Assembly: GCF_003814915.1 (NCBI RefSeq) | Contig: NZ_RKQK01000001.1 | Location: 574,031 to 638,030, forward strand | DNA: 64,000 bases | Source of the DNA: Pacificibacter maritimus | GTDB lineage: Bacteria; Pseudomonadota; Alphaproteobacteria; Rhodobacterales; Rhodobacteraceae | Reading direction: 5' to 3' | Part shown: one piece after another, positions 8,586-17,807 of the stretch | Layout of the letters: each line of letters starts with the position of its first letter | Numbering within the stretch: position 1 is the stretch's first letter | Translations under genes and position numbers: made by a program | The notes under the pieces: generated by a model | The model's input: the letters and a program-made list of their open reading frames with translations, nothing else | Told to the model about the DNA's origin: nothing | The model's database searches: none

Positions 8586-9107
8586 ATGGGAATGCGCAAA
8601 GGTCTCGGCGCGGGCGTTGTGTCCGATATTTTACGCAGCTACCGCGCCCCGCGCGCGGTGCTGCGCCACCGTATTGGACCTGCGGTTGATGAAGGCGGTG
8701 CTTTGATCACCTTGGTCTTGGCCTGTGGCCTGATTTTTGTCGCCCAATGGCCGCGCTTGTCGCGTGAGGCATATGAGCAGGGCAAAGATCTCGATATGAT
8801 GGTGGGCGGCGCTTTGATGGCATGGGTCTTTATCATGCCTTTGGTGCTTTATGCTTTGGCGGCTTTGCTGCATGTGGTTTTGCGGTTGGTGGGCGGAAAA
8901 CAATCCGCCTATGAGGTTCGCATGGCAACATTTTGGGCGCTTTTGGCAGCTGCTCCTTTGTGGTTGCTCTACGGATTATGTGTTGGGTTTTTAGGGGTTA
9001 CGCCCGCTGTAACGGCTGTTGGATTTATCGGTTTCGCGGCCTATGTGGTCTTTTGGGCGCTTGGACTGATCGAAGTCGCCTTTGCTAAAGGACAACCTGA
9101 TGTATGA
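8586..9107 (+). CDS. Yip1-like multispanning membrane protein
   Basis: A 173-residue integral membrane protein with about four transmembrane segments (around residues 40-55, 75-100, 115-135 and 140-165). The overall pattern is that of Yip1-domain proteins, a broad bacterial family without assigned function. It lies between sufD and sufS, three bases after the former and overlapping the latter by eight bases, so it is certainly co-transcribed with the Fe-S genes. This placement is common in Rhodobacterales as far as I recall. Its role is unknown. Confidence 0.8.
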   Translation: MGMRKGLGAGVVSDILRSYRAPRAVLRHRIGPAVDEGGALITLVLACGLIFVAQWPRLSREAYEQGKDLDMMVGGALMAWVFIMPLVLYALAALLHVVLRLVGGKQSAYEVRMATFWALLAAAPLWLLYGLCVGFLGVTPAVTAVGFIGFAAYVVFWALGLIEVAFAKGQPDV

Positions 9108-10317
9108 TGTAAATGCGATCCGCGCCCAATTCCCGATTTTGTCACGAGACGTCAATGGGAAGCCTTTGACCTATCTTGATAACGGGGCCTCAGCGCAAAA
9201 GCCACAGGTTGTGATTGACGCGATTACGCAGGCCTATTCACAAGAATATTCTAATGTTCACCGTGGGTTACACTTTTTATCTAATCTTGCGACTGATAAA
9301 TATGAAAGCGTGCGCGGCATTGTGCAACGCTTTTTAAATGCCCCGCATGAAGATGATATCATTTTTACCTCAGGCACCACAGAAGCGATCAATCTGATCG
9401 CTTACAGCTGGGCCATGCCGCGGATGCAGGCAGGCGATGAGATCGTTTTGTCGATCATGGAACATCACGCCAATATCGTGCCTTGGCATTTCTTGCGTGA
9501 ACGGATGGGCGTTGTGATCAAATGGGTCGATTGTGCCCCCGATGGTTCTTTTGACGCCCAAGCAATGATCGATGCTATGGGGCCAAAGACCAAATTGGTT
9601 GCGGTCACCCAGATGTCCAATGTGACAGGTACGCGGGTGGATGTGAAAGCCATTTGTCACGCCGCGCGTGAAAAGGGCATCGCCAGTTTGGTCGATGGAT
9701 CGCAAGGGGCCGTGCACGGGCCTGTGGATGTCCAAGATCTTGGCTGTGATTTCTACCCCATCACGGGTCACAAACTTTATGGCCCATCAGGATCGGGTGC
9801 GATCTATGTGCACCCTGACCGCCAAGCCGAGATGCGTCCATTTTTGGGCGGCGGCGATATGATCGACACGGTTGGCCGCGATACAGTGACCTACAATAAA
9901 CCGCCGATGAAGTTCGAAGCTGGCACACCAGGTATTGTACAAACCATCGGTATGGGTGTGGCTTTGGATTGGTTGATGCAGATCGGTATGGATAATATCG
10001 CAAAGCATGAAGCCGAAATCACCCGTTATGCTGCCGCAAAATTGCAAAGCCTGAATTGGTTGCAAGTGCAAGGCACCACGGCCGATAAAGGCGCGATTTT
10101 TTCATTCACGATGGAAGGCGCCCATGCCCATGATCTGTCGACTGTGCTTGATAAACGCGGTGTTGCGGTGCGCGCAGGCTCGCATTGCGCGATGCCTTTG
10201 ATGGAACACATGGGGGTGACGGCCACCTGCCGTGCGTCTTTTGCCATGTATAACACCAAAGACGAGGTCGACACTTTGGTCTCGGCTCTTGAGCTGTGCC
10301 ACGATCTGTTTGCGTGA
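9100..10317 (+). CDS. sufS: cysteine desulfurase SufS
   Basis: A 405-residue group II cysteine desulfurase that feeds sulfur to the SufBCD scaffold, normally through SufE or SufU. It has YLDNGASAQKP at the N-terminus, EHHANIVPW, the PLP lysine in ITGHKLYGPSG (Lys225) and the active-site Cys in RAGSHCAMPL (Cys363). The open frame extends to 9082, but AAAGGA at 9086-9091 is correctly spaced for the ATG at 9100. It overlaps the previous gene by eight bases. It is the last gene of this operon; no sufE, sufA or sufT follows before the tRNA. Confidence 0.96.
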   Translation: MYDVNAIRAQFPILSRDVNGKPLTYLDNGASAQKPQVVIDAITQAYSQEYSNVHRGLHFLSNLATDKYESVRGIVQRFLNAPHEDDIIFTSGTTEAINLIAYSWAMPRMQAGDEIVLSIMEHHANIVPWHFLRERMGVVIKWVDCAPDGSFDAQAMIDAMGPKTKLVAVTQMSNVTGTRVDVKAICHAAREKGIASLVDGSQGAVHGPVDVQDLGCDFYPITGHKLYGPSGSGAIYVHPDRQAEMRPFLGGGDMIDTVGRDTVTYNKPPMKFEAGTPGIVQTIGMGVALDWLMQIGMDNIAKHEAEITRYAAAKLQSLNWLQVQGTTADKGAIFSFTMEGAHAHDLSTVLDKRGVAVRAGSHCAMPLMEHMGVTATCRASFAMYNTKDEVDTLVSALELCHDLFA

Positions 10318-10381
10318 AATAAACAGGGGGCGCGAAAACCGTTTGCACCCCCTAAACCCTTGGCCTATACCGATTTGCGAA

Positions 10382-10458
10382 GCACCTATAGCTCAGCTGG
10401 ATAGAGCGCTGCCCTCCGAAGGCAGAGGCCTCAGGTTCGAATCCTGATAGGTGCGCCA
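10382..10458 (+). tRNA. tRNA-Arg (anticodon CCG)
   Basis: A 77-base tRNA with a perfect 7-bp acceptor stem (GCACCTA with TAGGTGC), discriminator G and an encoded CCA. The D-arm is GCTC...GAGC, the T-loop contains GGTTCGAATCC, and the anticodon stem CTGCC/GGCAG closes the loop CTCCGAA, giving anticodon CCG, which reads the Arg codon CGG. It lies 64 bases after sufS and is convergent with queE. Confidence 0.97.
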
Positions 10459-10503
10459 AACTCATTTAAAGATGACTGACGATCGCGGTGACGCAGATCT
10501 ATG

Positions 10504-11214
10504 TCATACACCGCGTTTGTTTCCCCAAAGCATCACATGAAGTTGCGGCAGCACGCGTGGGGTAAACCACGCATCCTCCATAACTTTGTCCACCAGCCAT
10601 AGCAGCCGATCCGATAGGGCCTGTGGATCAACCGCCACATTGGGATCAACTTCTGGGTTTCCGGGCTGTAGATACAAAGGCAGGGCAGGGTATGCGTCGG
10701 CCACATCGCGTGCCCAATCATAGTCTTTATCGTCAAAGATCACGATTTTCATCACCACTGTGCCTGCGTCTTGTGCGGCTTCAAGGCAGGCGTCAAATGC
10801 GGTCCAGTCAACGGTTTCACCGCTTGAAGGCGGTTTCGGACTGAGCACCAATGTGTCGATCTGCGAAAACCATGGGCGCGCAATCGATCCTTGGGTTTCC
10901 AAAGCAAACTTATAGCCATGCTCATGTCCCAAGGTGATGAGAGGCGCGAAATCTTGGATTGCAGGGTTGCCGCCAGAGAGGGACACCGTCAAAGGTTTTC
11001 CCTGAGACAAGCGGGTGATGTCATTCCAAATATCATCGGTTGTCATCGCGGCCCATGTGTGGCGAAACTCTGAGGCAACGGCGTGAAGGCTGTCGCACCA
11101 GACACAGCGATAGTCGCAACCGCCCGTGCGCACGAAAACGGTGGGCTCGCCGATCAATGCGCCTTCGCCTTGCACTGTGGGGCCAAATATTTCGGCAATC
11201 CGCAATGAGGTCAT
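10504..11214 (-). CDS. queE: 7-carboxy-7-deazaguanine synthase QueE
   Basis: A 236-residue radical-SAM enzyme that converts 6-carboxytetrahydropterin to 7-carboxy-7-deazaguanine in queuosine biosynthesis. The cluster motif is [12 protein letters not shown] (Cys33, Cys37, Cys40), a CxxxCxxC arrangement. Family-typical segments are [20 protein letters not shown] and [11 protein letters not shown], which carries the SAM-contacting GGNP. The frame extends six codons further upstream, but an ATGA overlap with the queD stop fixes the start at 11214. It is the last gene of a queC-queD-queE operon. Confidence 0.95.
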   Translation of the reverse strand: MTSLRIAEIFGPTVQGEGALIGEPTVFVRTGGCDYRCVWCDSLHAVASEFRHTWAAMTTDDIWNDITRLSQGKPLTVSLSGGNPAIQDFAPLITLGHEHGYKFALETQGSIARPWFSQIDTLVLSPKPPSSGETVDWTAFDACLEAAQDAGTVVMKIVIFDDKDYDWARDVADAYPALPLYLQPGNPEVDPNVAVDPQALSDRLLWLVDKVMEDAWFTPRVLPQLHVMLWGNKRGV

Positions 11215-11564
11215 GGCCGATATTCCGCCCATGTTTTCGGGGTTTCACTCACCTTCACAGCTGAGGTTTCAGGCCAGCGCGCAAGACACCAGTCATAAAA
11301 ATGCTGCGCCAAGTTTTCGCTTGTCGATGGGCAGTCCATCACATCATTCAAATGATGATGGTCAAATGTGTCGTCTATGTAGGTTTTCAGCGCTTTCAAT
11401 TCGCCGTAGTCCCGCACGAAACCATCTTTGTTGAGGGTCTTTGAAGCCAGTTCAATAACAACGATGTAATTGTGGCCATGCAAGCGCGCACATTGGTGAT
11501 CATGGGGCAGGTGGGTCAATTGGTGCGAGGCGGAAAAGTGAAATTCTTTCGTGATCCTAAACAT
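11211..11564 (-). CDS. queD: 6-carboxytetrahydropterin synthase QueD
   Basis: A 117-residue enzyme that makes 6-carboxy-5,6,7,8-tetrahydropterin from dihydroneopterin triphosphate. The zinc-binding His are in SASHQL (His14) and LHGHNY (His29, His31), and Cys25 in HQCARLHG is the expected catalytic residue. The Asp-His segment FDHHHLND follows, and the Glu near the end ([12 protein letters not shown]) completes the site. A long upstream extension exists in frame, but the start at 11564 overlaps the queC stop by one base (TAATG). Confidence 0.95.
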   Translation of the reverse strand: MFRITKEFHFSASHQLTHLPHDHQCARLHGHNYIVVIELASKTLNKDGFVRDYGELKALKTYIDDTFDHHHLNDVMDCPSTSENLAQHFYDWCLARWPETSAVKVSETPKTWAEYRP

Positions 11565-12265
11565 TACACACCTGCCTGTCGCGCCAGAGCGGCAGTCCAA
11601 AAATCGGGGTCCGCGTAAGACGTCGGGTCGGTCACGCCAGCCAAATGAAAGGCTTCGCGGCGTTCCACACAGGTGCCACAACGCCCGCACTGTTGAGCGC
11701 CCCCTTTGTAGCAAGACCATGTCAGGTCAAAGGGGGTATTATACCGCGCCCCTGCCGTGACAATATCGGCTTTACTTTGATGCACAAAAGGCGTGTGCAG
11801 GGCGACATTCGCATAGCCATCCAGCGCAAACTTTTGCATCTTTTCAAAGCTTTCGGTGAATGCTGGCCGACAATCGGGGTAAATAAAATGATCGCCGCCA
11901 TGCACGGCTGTGGCCACTGCTTCATCGCCTTGTGCTGCTGCAAACCCAAAGGCCACGGTCAACATAATTGCGTTGCGATTGGGCACGACTGTGACGCGCA
12001 TGCTGTCTTCTTCGTAATGCCCATCGGGCACATCAATATCATCGGTCAAGGCTGACCCCGTCAACACAGCTCCGATGGAGCGCAGATCAATGATATTATG
12101 GGGCACGCCGAGGCGCTCAGCGCAAAGCGCTGCAAAGTCTAATTCCTTGCGGTGACGTTGGCCGTAATCGAAAGACACAAGACGTGTCAATTGGTGTTCC
12201 TGTGCGACCATATGCGCCAGCGAAACAGAATCTAATCCGCCAGAGCAGATAACTATCGTTTTCAT
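11564..12265 (-). CDS. queC: 7-cyano-7-deazaguanine synthase QueC
   Basis: A 233-residue ATP-dependent enzyme that converts 7-carboxy-7-deazaguanine to preQ0. The PP-loop is CSGGLDSVSLAH, and the zinc site near the C-terminus is SCYKGGAQQCGRCGTC with four Cys. It is first in the que operon. The 244-base upstream region was inspected for a preQ1 riboswitch and none was convincing. Together with gluQ near position 59,000 it shows the organism makes queuosine and glutamyl-queuosine in tRNA. Confidence 0.95.
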   Translation of the reverse strand: MKTIVICSGGLDSVSLAHMVAQEHQLTRLVSFDYGQRHRKELDFAALCAERLGVPHNIIDLRSIGAVLTGSALTDDIDVPDGHYEEDSMRVTVVPNRNAIMLTVAFGFAAAQGDEAVATAVHGGDHFIYPDCRPAFTESFEKMQKFALDGYANVALHTPFVHQSKADIVTAGARYNTPFDLTWSCYKGGAQQCGRCGTCVERREAFHLAGVTDPTSYADPDFWTAALARQAGV

Positions 12266-12509
12266 ATTTTAAACCCTTGTTTTGATACCCGGGTAGGCTG
12301 CGACCGGGACCTATCTTTTAGGGGGCAAAACAGGGTCTGCCAAGTCGATATATTGCTCTGACTTGGGCGTGGTTCTGTCGATCGGCTTAAGATTTGCGCT
12401 GATGCAGATTTTCAGAAAATTCTAATAAGATCGTTTCTGATTTTAATAAATTATTTAAGTTTAAAAAATACGAAGAAAGAACATCTTATACGAAAAGGCA
12501 CTGAGTTAC

Positions 12510-13190
12510 ATGAACGCATCTGCAGTCGATTTTTATGAAGAACCAAAAACCAAATTGGCGCGTTTGATGATTCATCTCGAAGCGAATGACGCAGGGGGTT
12601 GCACTGTCAGATATTGTGAACTGCAACGCGAAATGTTTAAAAACCGCACCTCATTCACAGAAACGACGCAGCTTGAAGATGCTTTCACACCGAATGTCGC
12701 AGCAAGTATTCACGACTGCCTGTCGCGATTGAGCCAAGAAAACGAAGTTCTATCGCTGAACACATTTTGTCACTCTGACGGCAATCTAACGCTGACTAAG
12801 GCGCATGTGATCGCACGAAAAGCCAAAGATGGTGTTCAGCGCTATATGCTGCGCTTTAACTTGAATTCTGGGGGGCTACCTGATGTGTTGCAACCCAATT
12901 CTGGGCTGACAGGCGGACTGGACGGGATGACTGAACAGCTGTCTTACGACCTGCTCAGCGATATTTGTATGCCCATGCTCGATGTCGTGACAGCGCTTGA
13001 TCTGGGGCTTGATCTTGATGCGGATAGTCAAAATAGCGTTACGAACAGCCTGCGTAAAAGCGCGATGGACATTCAATTTCAGATCGAATTGATCAAACGG
13101 TTTCTTCGGTCACATCAAGACAATGATAACATCGAAGGTCTGCCAACTTTTCAAGCATTACCAAGCGCGCAATCGGTCTGTATCCATTGA
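12510..13190 (+). CDS. unknown protein, paralogue A flanking the CheB-CheR fusion (226 aa)
   Basis: A 226-residue soluble protein of unknown function. It is clearly paralogous to the gene at 16776-17438: both share NRTSF at about residue 45, a segment like SLNTF/SLPTY preceded by ENEV/KNEV, LRFNL in the middle, LSDIxMP near residue 150, and the C-terminal FQIELIKRF. The N-terminal half looks mixed alpha/beta and the C-terminal half helical. No signal peptide, membrane segment or known catalytic motif is seen. The gene is convergent with the CheB-CheR fusion gene and has its own terminator. The upstream 240 bases are AT-rich near the start. A regulatory or signalling role is inferred from context only. 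Confidence 0.85.
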   Translation: MNASAVDFYEEPKTKLARLMIHLEANDAGGCTVRYCELQREMFKNRTSFTETTQLEDAFTPNVAASIHDCLSRLSQENEVLSLNTFCHSDGNLTLTKAHVIARKAKDGVQRYMLRFNLNSGGLPDVLQPNSGLTGGLDGMTEQLSYDLLSDICMPMLDVVTALDLGLDLDADSQNSVTNSLRKSAMDIQFQIELIKRFLRSHQDNDNIEGLPTFQALPSAQSVCIH

Positions 13191-13220
13191 GTGATATCTG
13201 AATAAAAATAATGTCTTATG

Positions 13221-13255
13221 CAGCGCGCTTATAAAAGCGCGCTGCTCTTGTTTTG
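13221..13255 (+). terminator. Rho-independent terminator after paralogue A
   Basis: Ten-base-pair GC-rich hairpin (arms 13221-13230 and 13235-13244, loop ATAA) followed by the T-rich CTCTTGTTTT, 30 bases after the stop codon. It separates this gene from the convergent CheB-CheR fusion gene. Confidence 0.75.
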
Positions 13256-13305
13256 GAACTTGGCCCCGTTGAGAGATCAACTTTGATAGGGGCAGCCCAG
13301 TCAGC

Positions 13306-16300
13306 CTATTCAGCCCAGTCAGCCGCTGGTTGCGATATCTCATGCGGGCTGAGTTCGCGGAAAATACCCACAATTTTGTCGGTTTCCCCCCAATGGTCCT
13401 GCCGAACTATTCCGTGGGATTCAATGTGAACAATTTCACCCGATCTGACCAATAAGCGGGCTCTAAATTTAAATTCGCCGCTTTCTGACCCGCGTGCGAC
13501 AATAGCTTTTACCCGATCAATGTCATCTGGGTGGTACATATTGATGGCCTCCTCGTATGGCGGCGCACCGTCTTCTATATTCACACGGTGGATTTTGAAC
13601 ACGCCTTCAGACCAGTAAATTTCTTTGGTTTTGGGGTCCAAAGTCCAGTAACTCAATCCAGCGATCTTCGGGATCGTCATAATTTGATCCAGCAGGGCAT
13701 CAGCGCGCTTATGTGCCATCTCAGTTTCGGTTAAATCAGTCGCAAATGTGTAGATTGTTGGCTCGTTCGTAACGGGCAAATTGTAGCGAAAACGGTGAAA
13801 TTGCAAATGATGTGATGATGATCCATCCAACGGCCCCAGTTCACCTTTGGTTGTTGGTGTTTTCGCCGTGTTGTTGAGAATGTTTCGGTCATCTTCACGG
13901 ATGCGATTTGCTTGATTTTCTGGGATAAGATCGTAGAGCGATTTTCCAAGTGCTGACGCGCGTGTTTCGCCGATGATCTTGGCGGCTTGTTCGGAAATAC
14001 GCAGAATTTTCCCATCTCGATCTCGGTTCATCAAAAGAACGCCTGACGAGTTCAAAATATGTTCGAGTTCTCGCGCCAAGCCTGGGAATTCTGACACAAC
14101 AATCGTGACGCCCAAAATTTGTCCCTGCGGTTCAAAATAAGGCGAGCACGTGATGATAACCTGTGTGCCGTTCGATGAAAATTCGGTGGACACAGTCTGC
14201 CCAAGCTTTAAGGCTTCGCCGCACATAGGGGCCAAGGCTGGATATTCCGTGGGCAGGGGAATTTGACTGATATGAGGACTGCCAATGGGTTGTTCGATGT
14301 TGAACATTTTCTTGGCCGCAGGCGTTGCTTGTCTCACTTGCAGCGCATAATCAGTCACCAAAATTGCCAAAGGCGTGCTTTGCAAGACTGAGGTCAATTC
14401 ACCCGTGCGACCGCTCAACTCAGAGGCCGTGACCTGCAATTCTTCATTGACGGTGATCAGTTCTTCATTGGTGGATTGCAGTTCCTCATTCGAGGTTTCC
14501 AATTCCTCATTGGTGGCTTGCAATTCCTCGTTGGTGGATTGCAGCTCTTCGTTCAAGGATTGCAGTTCTTCGTTGGATGTTTCCAATTCTTCAATTGTCT
14601 GCTGCAATGCATCGCGCGTTGTTGCGACCTCATTTTCAAGTGAGATGATGCGCTCGGACACTGCAACATTATCTTTGATCCCAAGCGTGTCCAAAGTGGT
14701 TGTCACGGGCTCCGACTTAAATGGGGTGAAGACCACCAAAGCCGCACGTTCATTGATTTGCGAGGCCACGATTGGGTAGACATCTAAACGAACTTCATCG
14801 CCCGATGCATTCGCCACAAGATGTCGCACGCCCGCTCTATGGCTTTTGTTTTTTAACGCGATGGTGACAAGGCTGCGGGCCTCTTCACGCAGCGGGCTGC
14901 GCAAAAGGTCGATGTGCATCTTTAGGTTGGTCGCAGAATTCATTTCGATATACGGGCTGATCGCCCCGTAAACGCGGGCAATACTGTAGTCCTCTGTTAC
15001 CAAAATTGAGTTTTCACCTAGAGATTGCACCAAGGCTTCGAACAACTGGCGATCTGTCGACGGCGCGTTTTCAGTGGCTTTCGTTCTTGGTGTACTGCGG
15101 CGTGAAATGGATGGCACTTGTGGCAAAGTGTAGGTCGGATCCTTTGAGACACTCAAGCCGCGTTTGTGATAGATATGAGGCGCAGACTTGTCGGCAACAA
15201 ACAGATTTTCACTGCCAGCAACGCTTTCAGCCGTTCCTAAAAACAACAAACCATGTGGCGGCATTGAGTAGTGAAAACGCGACATAACTTTTTTCTGCAA
15301 GTTATTTTCGAAATAAATCAATAAGTTACGGCAACACAAGAGGTCAATTTTTTGAAAGGGTGGATCCTGACAAACATTGTGGTCTGAAAATAAAATCACA
15401 TTTCGAATGCTATCGACAACGCGAATGCTATCGCCCTGATGGATAAAGTACTTTTCGGCAATATCATCAGGTATGTCATTCAAGGCGCTTGCGTTATAGG
15501 ATCCGCGCCGTGCAACCTGTAACGCATTTTTGTCGATGTCTGTTGCAAAAATCTGGACTTTGGATTTTAAAGCGTTCGTAGGTGTTCCCAATAGTTCGGC
15601 CAATAAAATGGCGATTGAATAGGCTTCTTCGCCTGTAGCACATCCCGCGATCCAGACCCGTAAAGGGCCGTCACCACGATCTGCGATTAATTTCGGCAGC
15701 AAGGCTTGCAGTTGAGCGAATTCTTCTTTGTCACGGAAAAATCGGGTCACTGAAATCAAGAGATCTTTGAACAAGTCATCGACAGCATGAGGGTTGGTGC
15801 GGCAAAACTGGGTGTATTCTTCTTGGCTTTCGATACCCAGTGCAACCATGCGCCGTTCAATCCGTCTGCCAATTGTCGCTTTCTTGTAGTCGCGAAAATC
15901 AACACGGGTGCGCGCCAGTAAGATTTGCAGCAGGTCCGTGATTGGAGATTCTACGAACTCGCCTTGCTGAAAATTAGAAAAATCATGCGAGGAGGTCAGA
16001 ATGTTATGCAAGTGAGGACCGATGTCTAGCGGGCGTAGAATGAGATCAATACAGCCTGTCGTAATCGCCGATTGTGGCATGCCATCATATTTGGCGCTTT
16101 CGGTGTCTTGGGCGATGGTGATTCCGCCGGCTTCGCGGATAGCTTGCACCCCGTATGCGCCGTCAGACCCTGTGCCAGATAGAATGATGGCCATGGTTCT
16201 TGCGCCGTGGCTCTCCGCAAGACTGATCAAAAAACGATCCACCGAAGGCTTGGCGATGGCTGGTTCTTTGCTTGGGTCAACCAAGTGAAGTTTGCCGTCA

Positions 16301-16572
16301 CGAAACACGACATCGGTTTTGGGGGGCGTAATATAGATGACATTTGCAGCAGGGGTCACGCCATCGGTGACGTTTTCAACAGCGAGTTTTGTCTCGCGCG
16401 CGACAAGTTCTTTCATCAGGCTTTTGTGATGCGGCGACATGTGCTGAACAACAACATAGGACACTTGCAAATCAGTGGGTAGGTTTGCAACCAATTCTCG
16501 AATGGCTTCAAGGCCTCCTGCTGAAGATCCGATGCCAATTATCGTTAGATCGTCCTGTGCAGGCGTGTTCAC
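13306..16572 (-). CDS. CheB-CheR fusion signalling protein with coiled coil and PAS domains
   Basis: A 1088-residue protein. Residues 1-195 are a CheB methylesterase with the catalytic Ser (IGSSAGG), His44 (QHMSP) and Asp137 (SGTGSDG). Residues 205-475 are a CheR methyltransferase with the SAM loop AGCATGEE (309-316) and CCRNLLIYF (413-421). Residues 640-720 are a long coiled coil of seven-residue units of the form [ST]NEELQ. Three PAS-like regions follow (about 724-830, 835-950 and 965-1075, the last containing [10 protein letters not shown]). No histidine-kinase core or response-regulator receiver is present, so output must be through the methylation domains or a partner. The start is GTG with GGAG upstream. 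It lies between two paralogous unknown genes and shares its promoter region with the second. Confidence 0.93.
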   Translation of the reverse strand: MNTPAQDDLTIIGIGSSAGGLEAIRELVANLPTDLQVSYVVVQHMSPHHKSLMKELVARETKLAVENVTDGVTPAANVIYITPPKTDVVFRDGKLHLVDPSKEPAIAKPSVDRFLISLAESHGARTMAIILSGTGSDGAYGVQAIREAGGITIAQDTESAKYDGMPQSAITTGCIDLILRPLDIGPHLHNILTSSHDFSNFQQGEFVESPITDLLQILLARTRVDFRDYKKATIGRRIERRMVALGIESQEEYTQFCRTNPHAVDDLFKDLLISVTRFFRDKEEFAQLQALLPKLIADRGDGPLRVWIAGCATGEEAYSIAILLAELLGTPTNALKSKVQIFATDIDKNALQVARRGSYNASALNDIPDDIAEKYFIHQGDSIRVVDSIRNVILFSDHNVCQDPPFQKIDLLCCRNLLIYFENNLQKKVMSRFHYSMPPHGLLFLGTAESVAGSENLFVADKSAPHIYHKRGLSVSKDPTYTLPQVPSISRRSTPRTKATENAPSTDRQLFEALVQSLGENSILVTEDYSIARVYGAISPYIEMNSATNLKMHIDLLRSPLREEARSLVTIALKNKSHRAGVRHLVANASGDEVRLDVYPIVASQINERAALVVFTPFKSEPVTTTLDTLGIKDNVAVSERIISLENEVATTRDALQQTIEELETSNEELQSLNEELQSTNEELQATNEELETSNEELQSTNEELITVNEELQVTASELSGRTGELTSVLQSTPLAILVTDYALQVRQATPAAKKMFNIEQPIGSPHISQIPLPTEYPALAPMCGEALKLGQTVSTEFSSNGTQVIITCSPYFEPQGQILGVTIVVSEFPGLARELEHILNSSGVLLMNRDRDGKILRISEQAAKIIGETRASALGKSLYDLIPENQANRIREDDRNILNNTAKTPTTKGELGPLDGSSSHHLQFHRFRYNLPVTNEPTIYTFATDLTETEMAHKRADALLDQIMTIPKIAGLSYWTLDPKTKEIYWSEGVFKIHRVNIEDGAPPYEEAINMYHPDDIDRVKAIVARGSESGEFKFRARLLVRSGEIVHIESHGIVRQDHWGETDKIVGIFRELSPHEISQPAADWAE

Positions 16573-16718
16573 TTTGCTACTCCATTTTTTTTAAACATCT
16601 TTAACGTGTTTTTCTCACTGACGGCTATTCATAAAAATTCGACATTGGTGAAAGAATATTCACCGTAATTTAATTAATTCAGTCTGAACTTCACTTATTA
16701 ATAATTCGTTTACCAGTG

Positions 16719-16733
16719 TTAGGTTACCGTTAA
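16719..16733 (+). promoter_or_regulatory. degenerate CtrA-type box
   Basis: TTAG-N7-TTAA, one mismatch from the CtrA full site TTAA-N7-TTAA, lies 43 bases before the start of paralogue B and about 150 bases before the divergent CheB-CheR fusion gene. ctrA itself is in this window. The surrounding region is very AT-rich, so a chance match is quite possible. Confidence 0.35.
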
Positions 16734-16775
16734 GTCATCTTTGCCAAATTTTTGTATGTTATCGTTTGGATTGTT

Positions 16776-17438
16776 ATGTCACTTCTTTCAAAAAACCACA
16801 AAGATACCAATGAAAAGACGCAAAAATTCATTGTGAACCTCGCGATTGCAGAGGATGAAGTGCCCTATGTGAAATCGTGTGAAGTGATAAATGGCACATT
16901 CCGAAATCGCACATCCTTTTCGCGCGATTTTGTGATTGATAAGATATTCACGCAAAAAGTCGCACTGGGCATCCAGCACTGTATTGATAAGTTGACCCAA
17001 AAGAATGAAGTGGTGTCTTTGCCGACCTATGTTGTCGAGGCTGAAAAGATCGTACTGGCTGGGGCGAATGTTATATCCAGAGCCAATGATCAAAACGGCG
17101 CGAATATTATTTTGCGCTTTAACTTATTTCTGGGATCCATTTCGGGCGCTTTCAATCCAGAAATTGGCTTCCAAAATAGCCTAGAGGGACCAACAGATGC
17201 GGTGTCGATGGAAATCTTGTCCGATATCGCGATGCCGCTTTTAAACCTATGCATAGCCGTCGAAACGGGCGACGCTTTAGATGCGCGCCGCGCACAGAAA
17301 TTTTTGGATACGCTGTCGGATCGGTCTTATGAAATCAAGTTTCAGATTGAGCTGATCAAGCGGTTCGTTGAAAACAACGAACGTGGTTTGAATGATGTTG
17401 AGTTACCTAGCACGCCAAGTTTTAAAGCCTTGCTTTAA
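16776..17438 (+). CDS. unknown protein, paralogue B flanking the CheB-CheR fusion (220 aa)
   Basis: A 220-residue paralogue of the gene at 12510-13190. The shared landmarks appear in the same order and spacing: FRNRTSF, FTxxVAxxI, NEVxSL, LRFNL, LSDIxMP, then FQIELIKRF near the C-terminus. Identity is roughly 40-45% in the two best blocks, counted by eye, and lower elsewhere. The open frame also begins at 16752; 16776 is chosen because it places NRTSF at residue 44, against 45 in the paralogue, and no strong Shine-Dalgarno decides. It is transcribed divergently from the CheB-CheR-PAS gene. No known domain is recognised. Confidence 0.83.
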   Translation: MSLLSKNHKDTNEKTQKFIVNLAIAEDEVPYVKSCEVINGTFRNRTSFSRDFVIDKIFTQKVALGIQHCIDKLTQKNEVVSLPTYVVEAEKIVLAGANVISRANDQNGANIILRFNLFLGSISGAFNPEIGFQNSLEGPTDAVSMEILSDIAMPLLNLCIAVETGDALDARRAQKFLDTLSDRSYEIKFQIELIKRFVENNERGLNDVELPSTPSFKALL

Positions 17439-17542
17439 GGCGGTGGTCATCTGGCCTGTGGCGAAGTGCAAAGCATTAAAACCTATCGCTGGTTTTGTCG
17501 CGAAATGCGCAGGGGCTTGTGCATTATTATAGTCTTTGCAAC

Positions 17543-17571
17543 TTGACCTTTTGTGACGCGATCCATAAATT
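17543..17571 (+). promoter_or_regulatory. sigma-70-type promoter for the FMN riboswitch and ribH
   Basis: TTGACC at 17543-17548 is followed after 17 bases by TAAATT (or after 16 bases by ATAAAT). Transcription would start near 17577, immediately before the riboswitch aptamer, which supports the assignment. Confidence 0.6.
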
Positions 17572-17578
17572 TACGACA

Positions 17579-17720
17579 GTTCTCAGGGCGGGGTGTAATT
17601 CCCCACCGGCGGTTATAGTCCGCGAGCGCTGCTTGAATTGGATCTTGGATTTGAAACAAGCGGGTCAGCAGATCTGGTGAAATTCCAGAACCGACGGTTA
17701 CAGTCCGGATGGTAGAGAAT
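17579..17720 (+). ncRNA. FMN riboswitch (RFN element)
   Basis: The conserved RFN blocks occur in order: TTCTCAGGGCGGGGTG, CCCCACCGGCGGT, a variable arm, GATCTGGTGAAATTCCAGAA, CCGACGGTTACAGTCCGGAT and a closing GAGAAT that pairs with the start to form P1. It lies 88 bases before ribH. FMN binding is expected to repress downstream expression. The expression platform is not clear: a 4-bp GGCC hairpin near 17735-17747 follows, but no strong terminator is obvious, so control could be translational. Confidence 0.95.
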
Positions 17721-17807
17721 GGGAAACGGGTAGGGGCCTTCTGGGCCGCTTATGCCTGTTTGCCTTCAAGCTCTGGGGCCTAACAGTGTAAACTCAAGGG
17801 TTCCAAA

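Noticed and set aside
10325-10353. Hairpin AGGGGG/CCCCCT after sufS as a terminator.
   Set aside because: It has a long loop and no T tract, so terminator function is doubtful.
12266-12400. A possible preQ1 riboswitch before queC, suggested by C-rich and A-rich stretches on the minus strand.
   Set aside because: The P1 stem and the A-rich pseudoknot tail do not pair as the preQ1-I consensus requires.
12940-13110. Resemblance of the LSDIxMP region in the paralogue pair to the DHp helix of the phosphotransferase ChpT.
   Set aside because: The phosphorylatable His is absent and the similarity is limited to a few positions, so no function is assigned.
14430-14620. A run of near-identical 21-base units that looks like a repeat array.
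   Set aside because: It encodes the [ST]NEELQ heptads of the coiled coil in the CheB-CheR fusion; there are no unique spacers and the frame is continuous.
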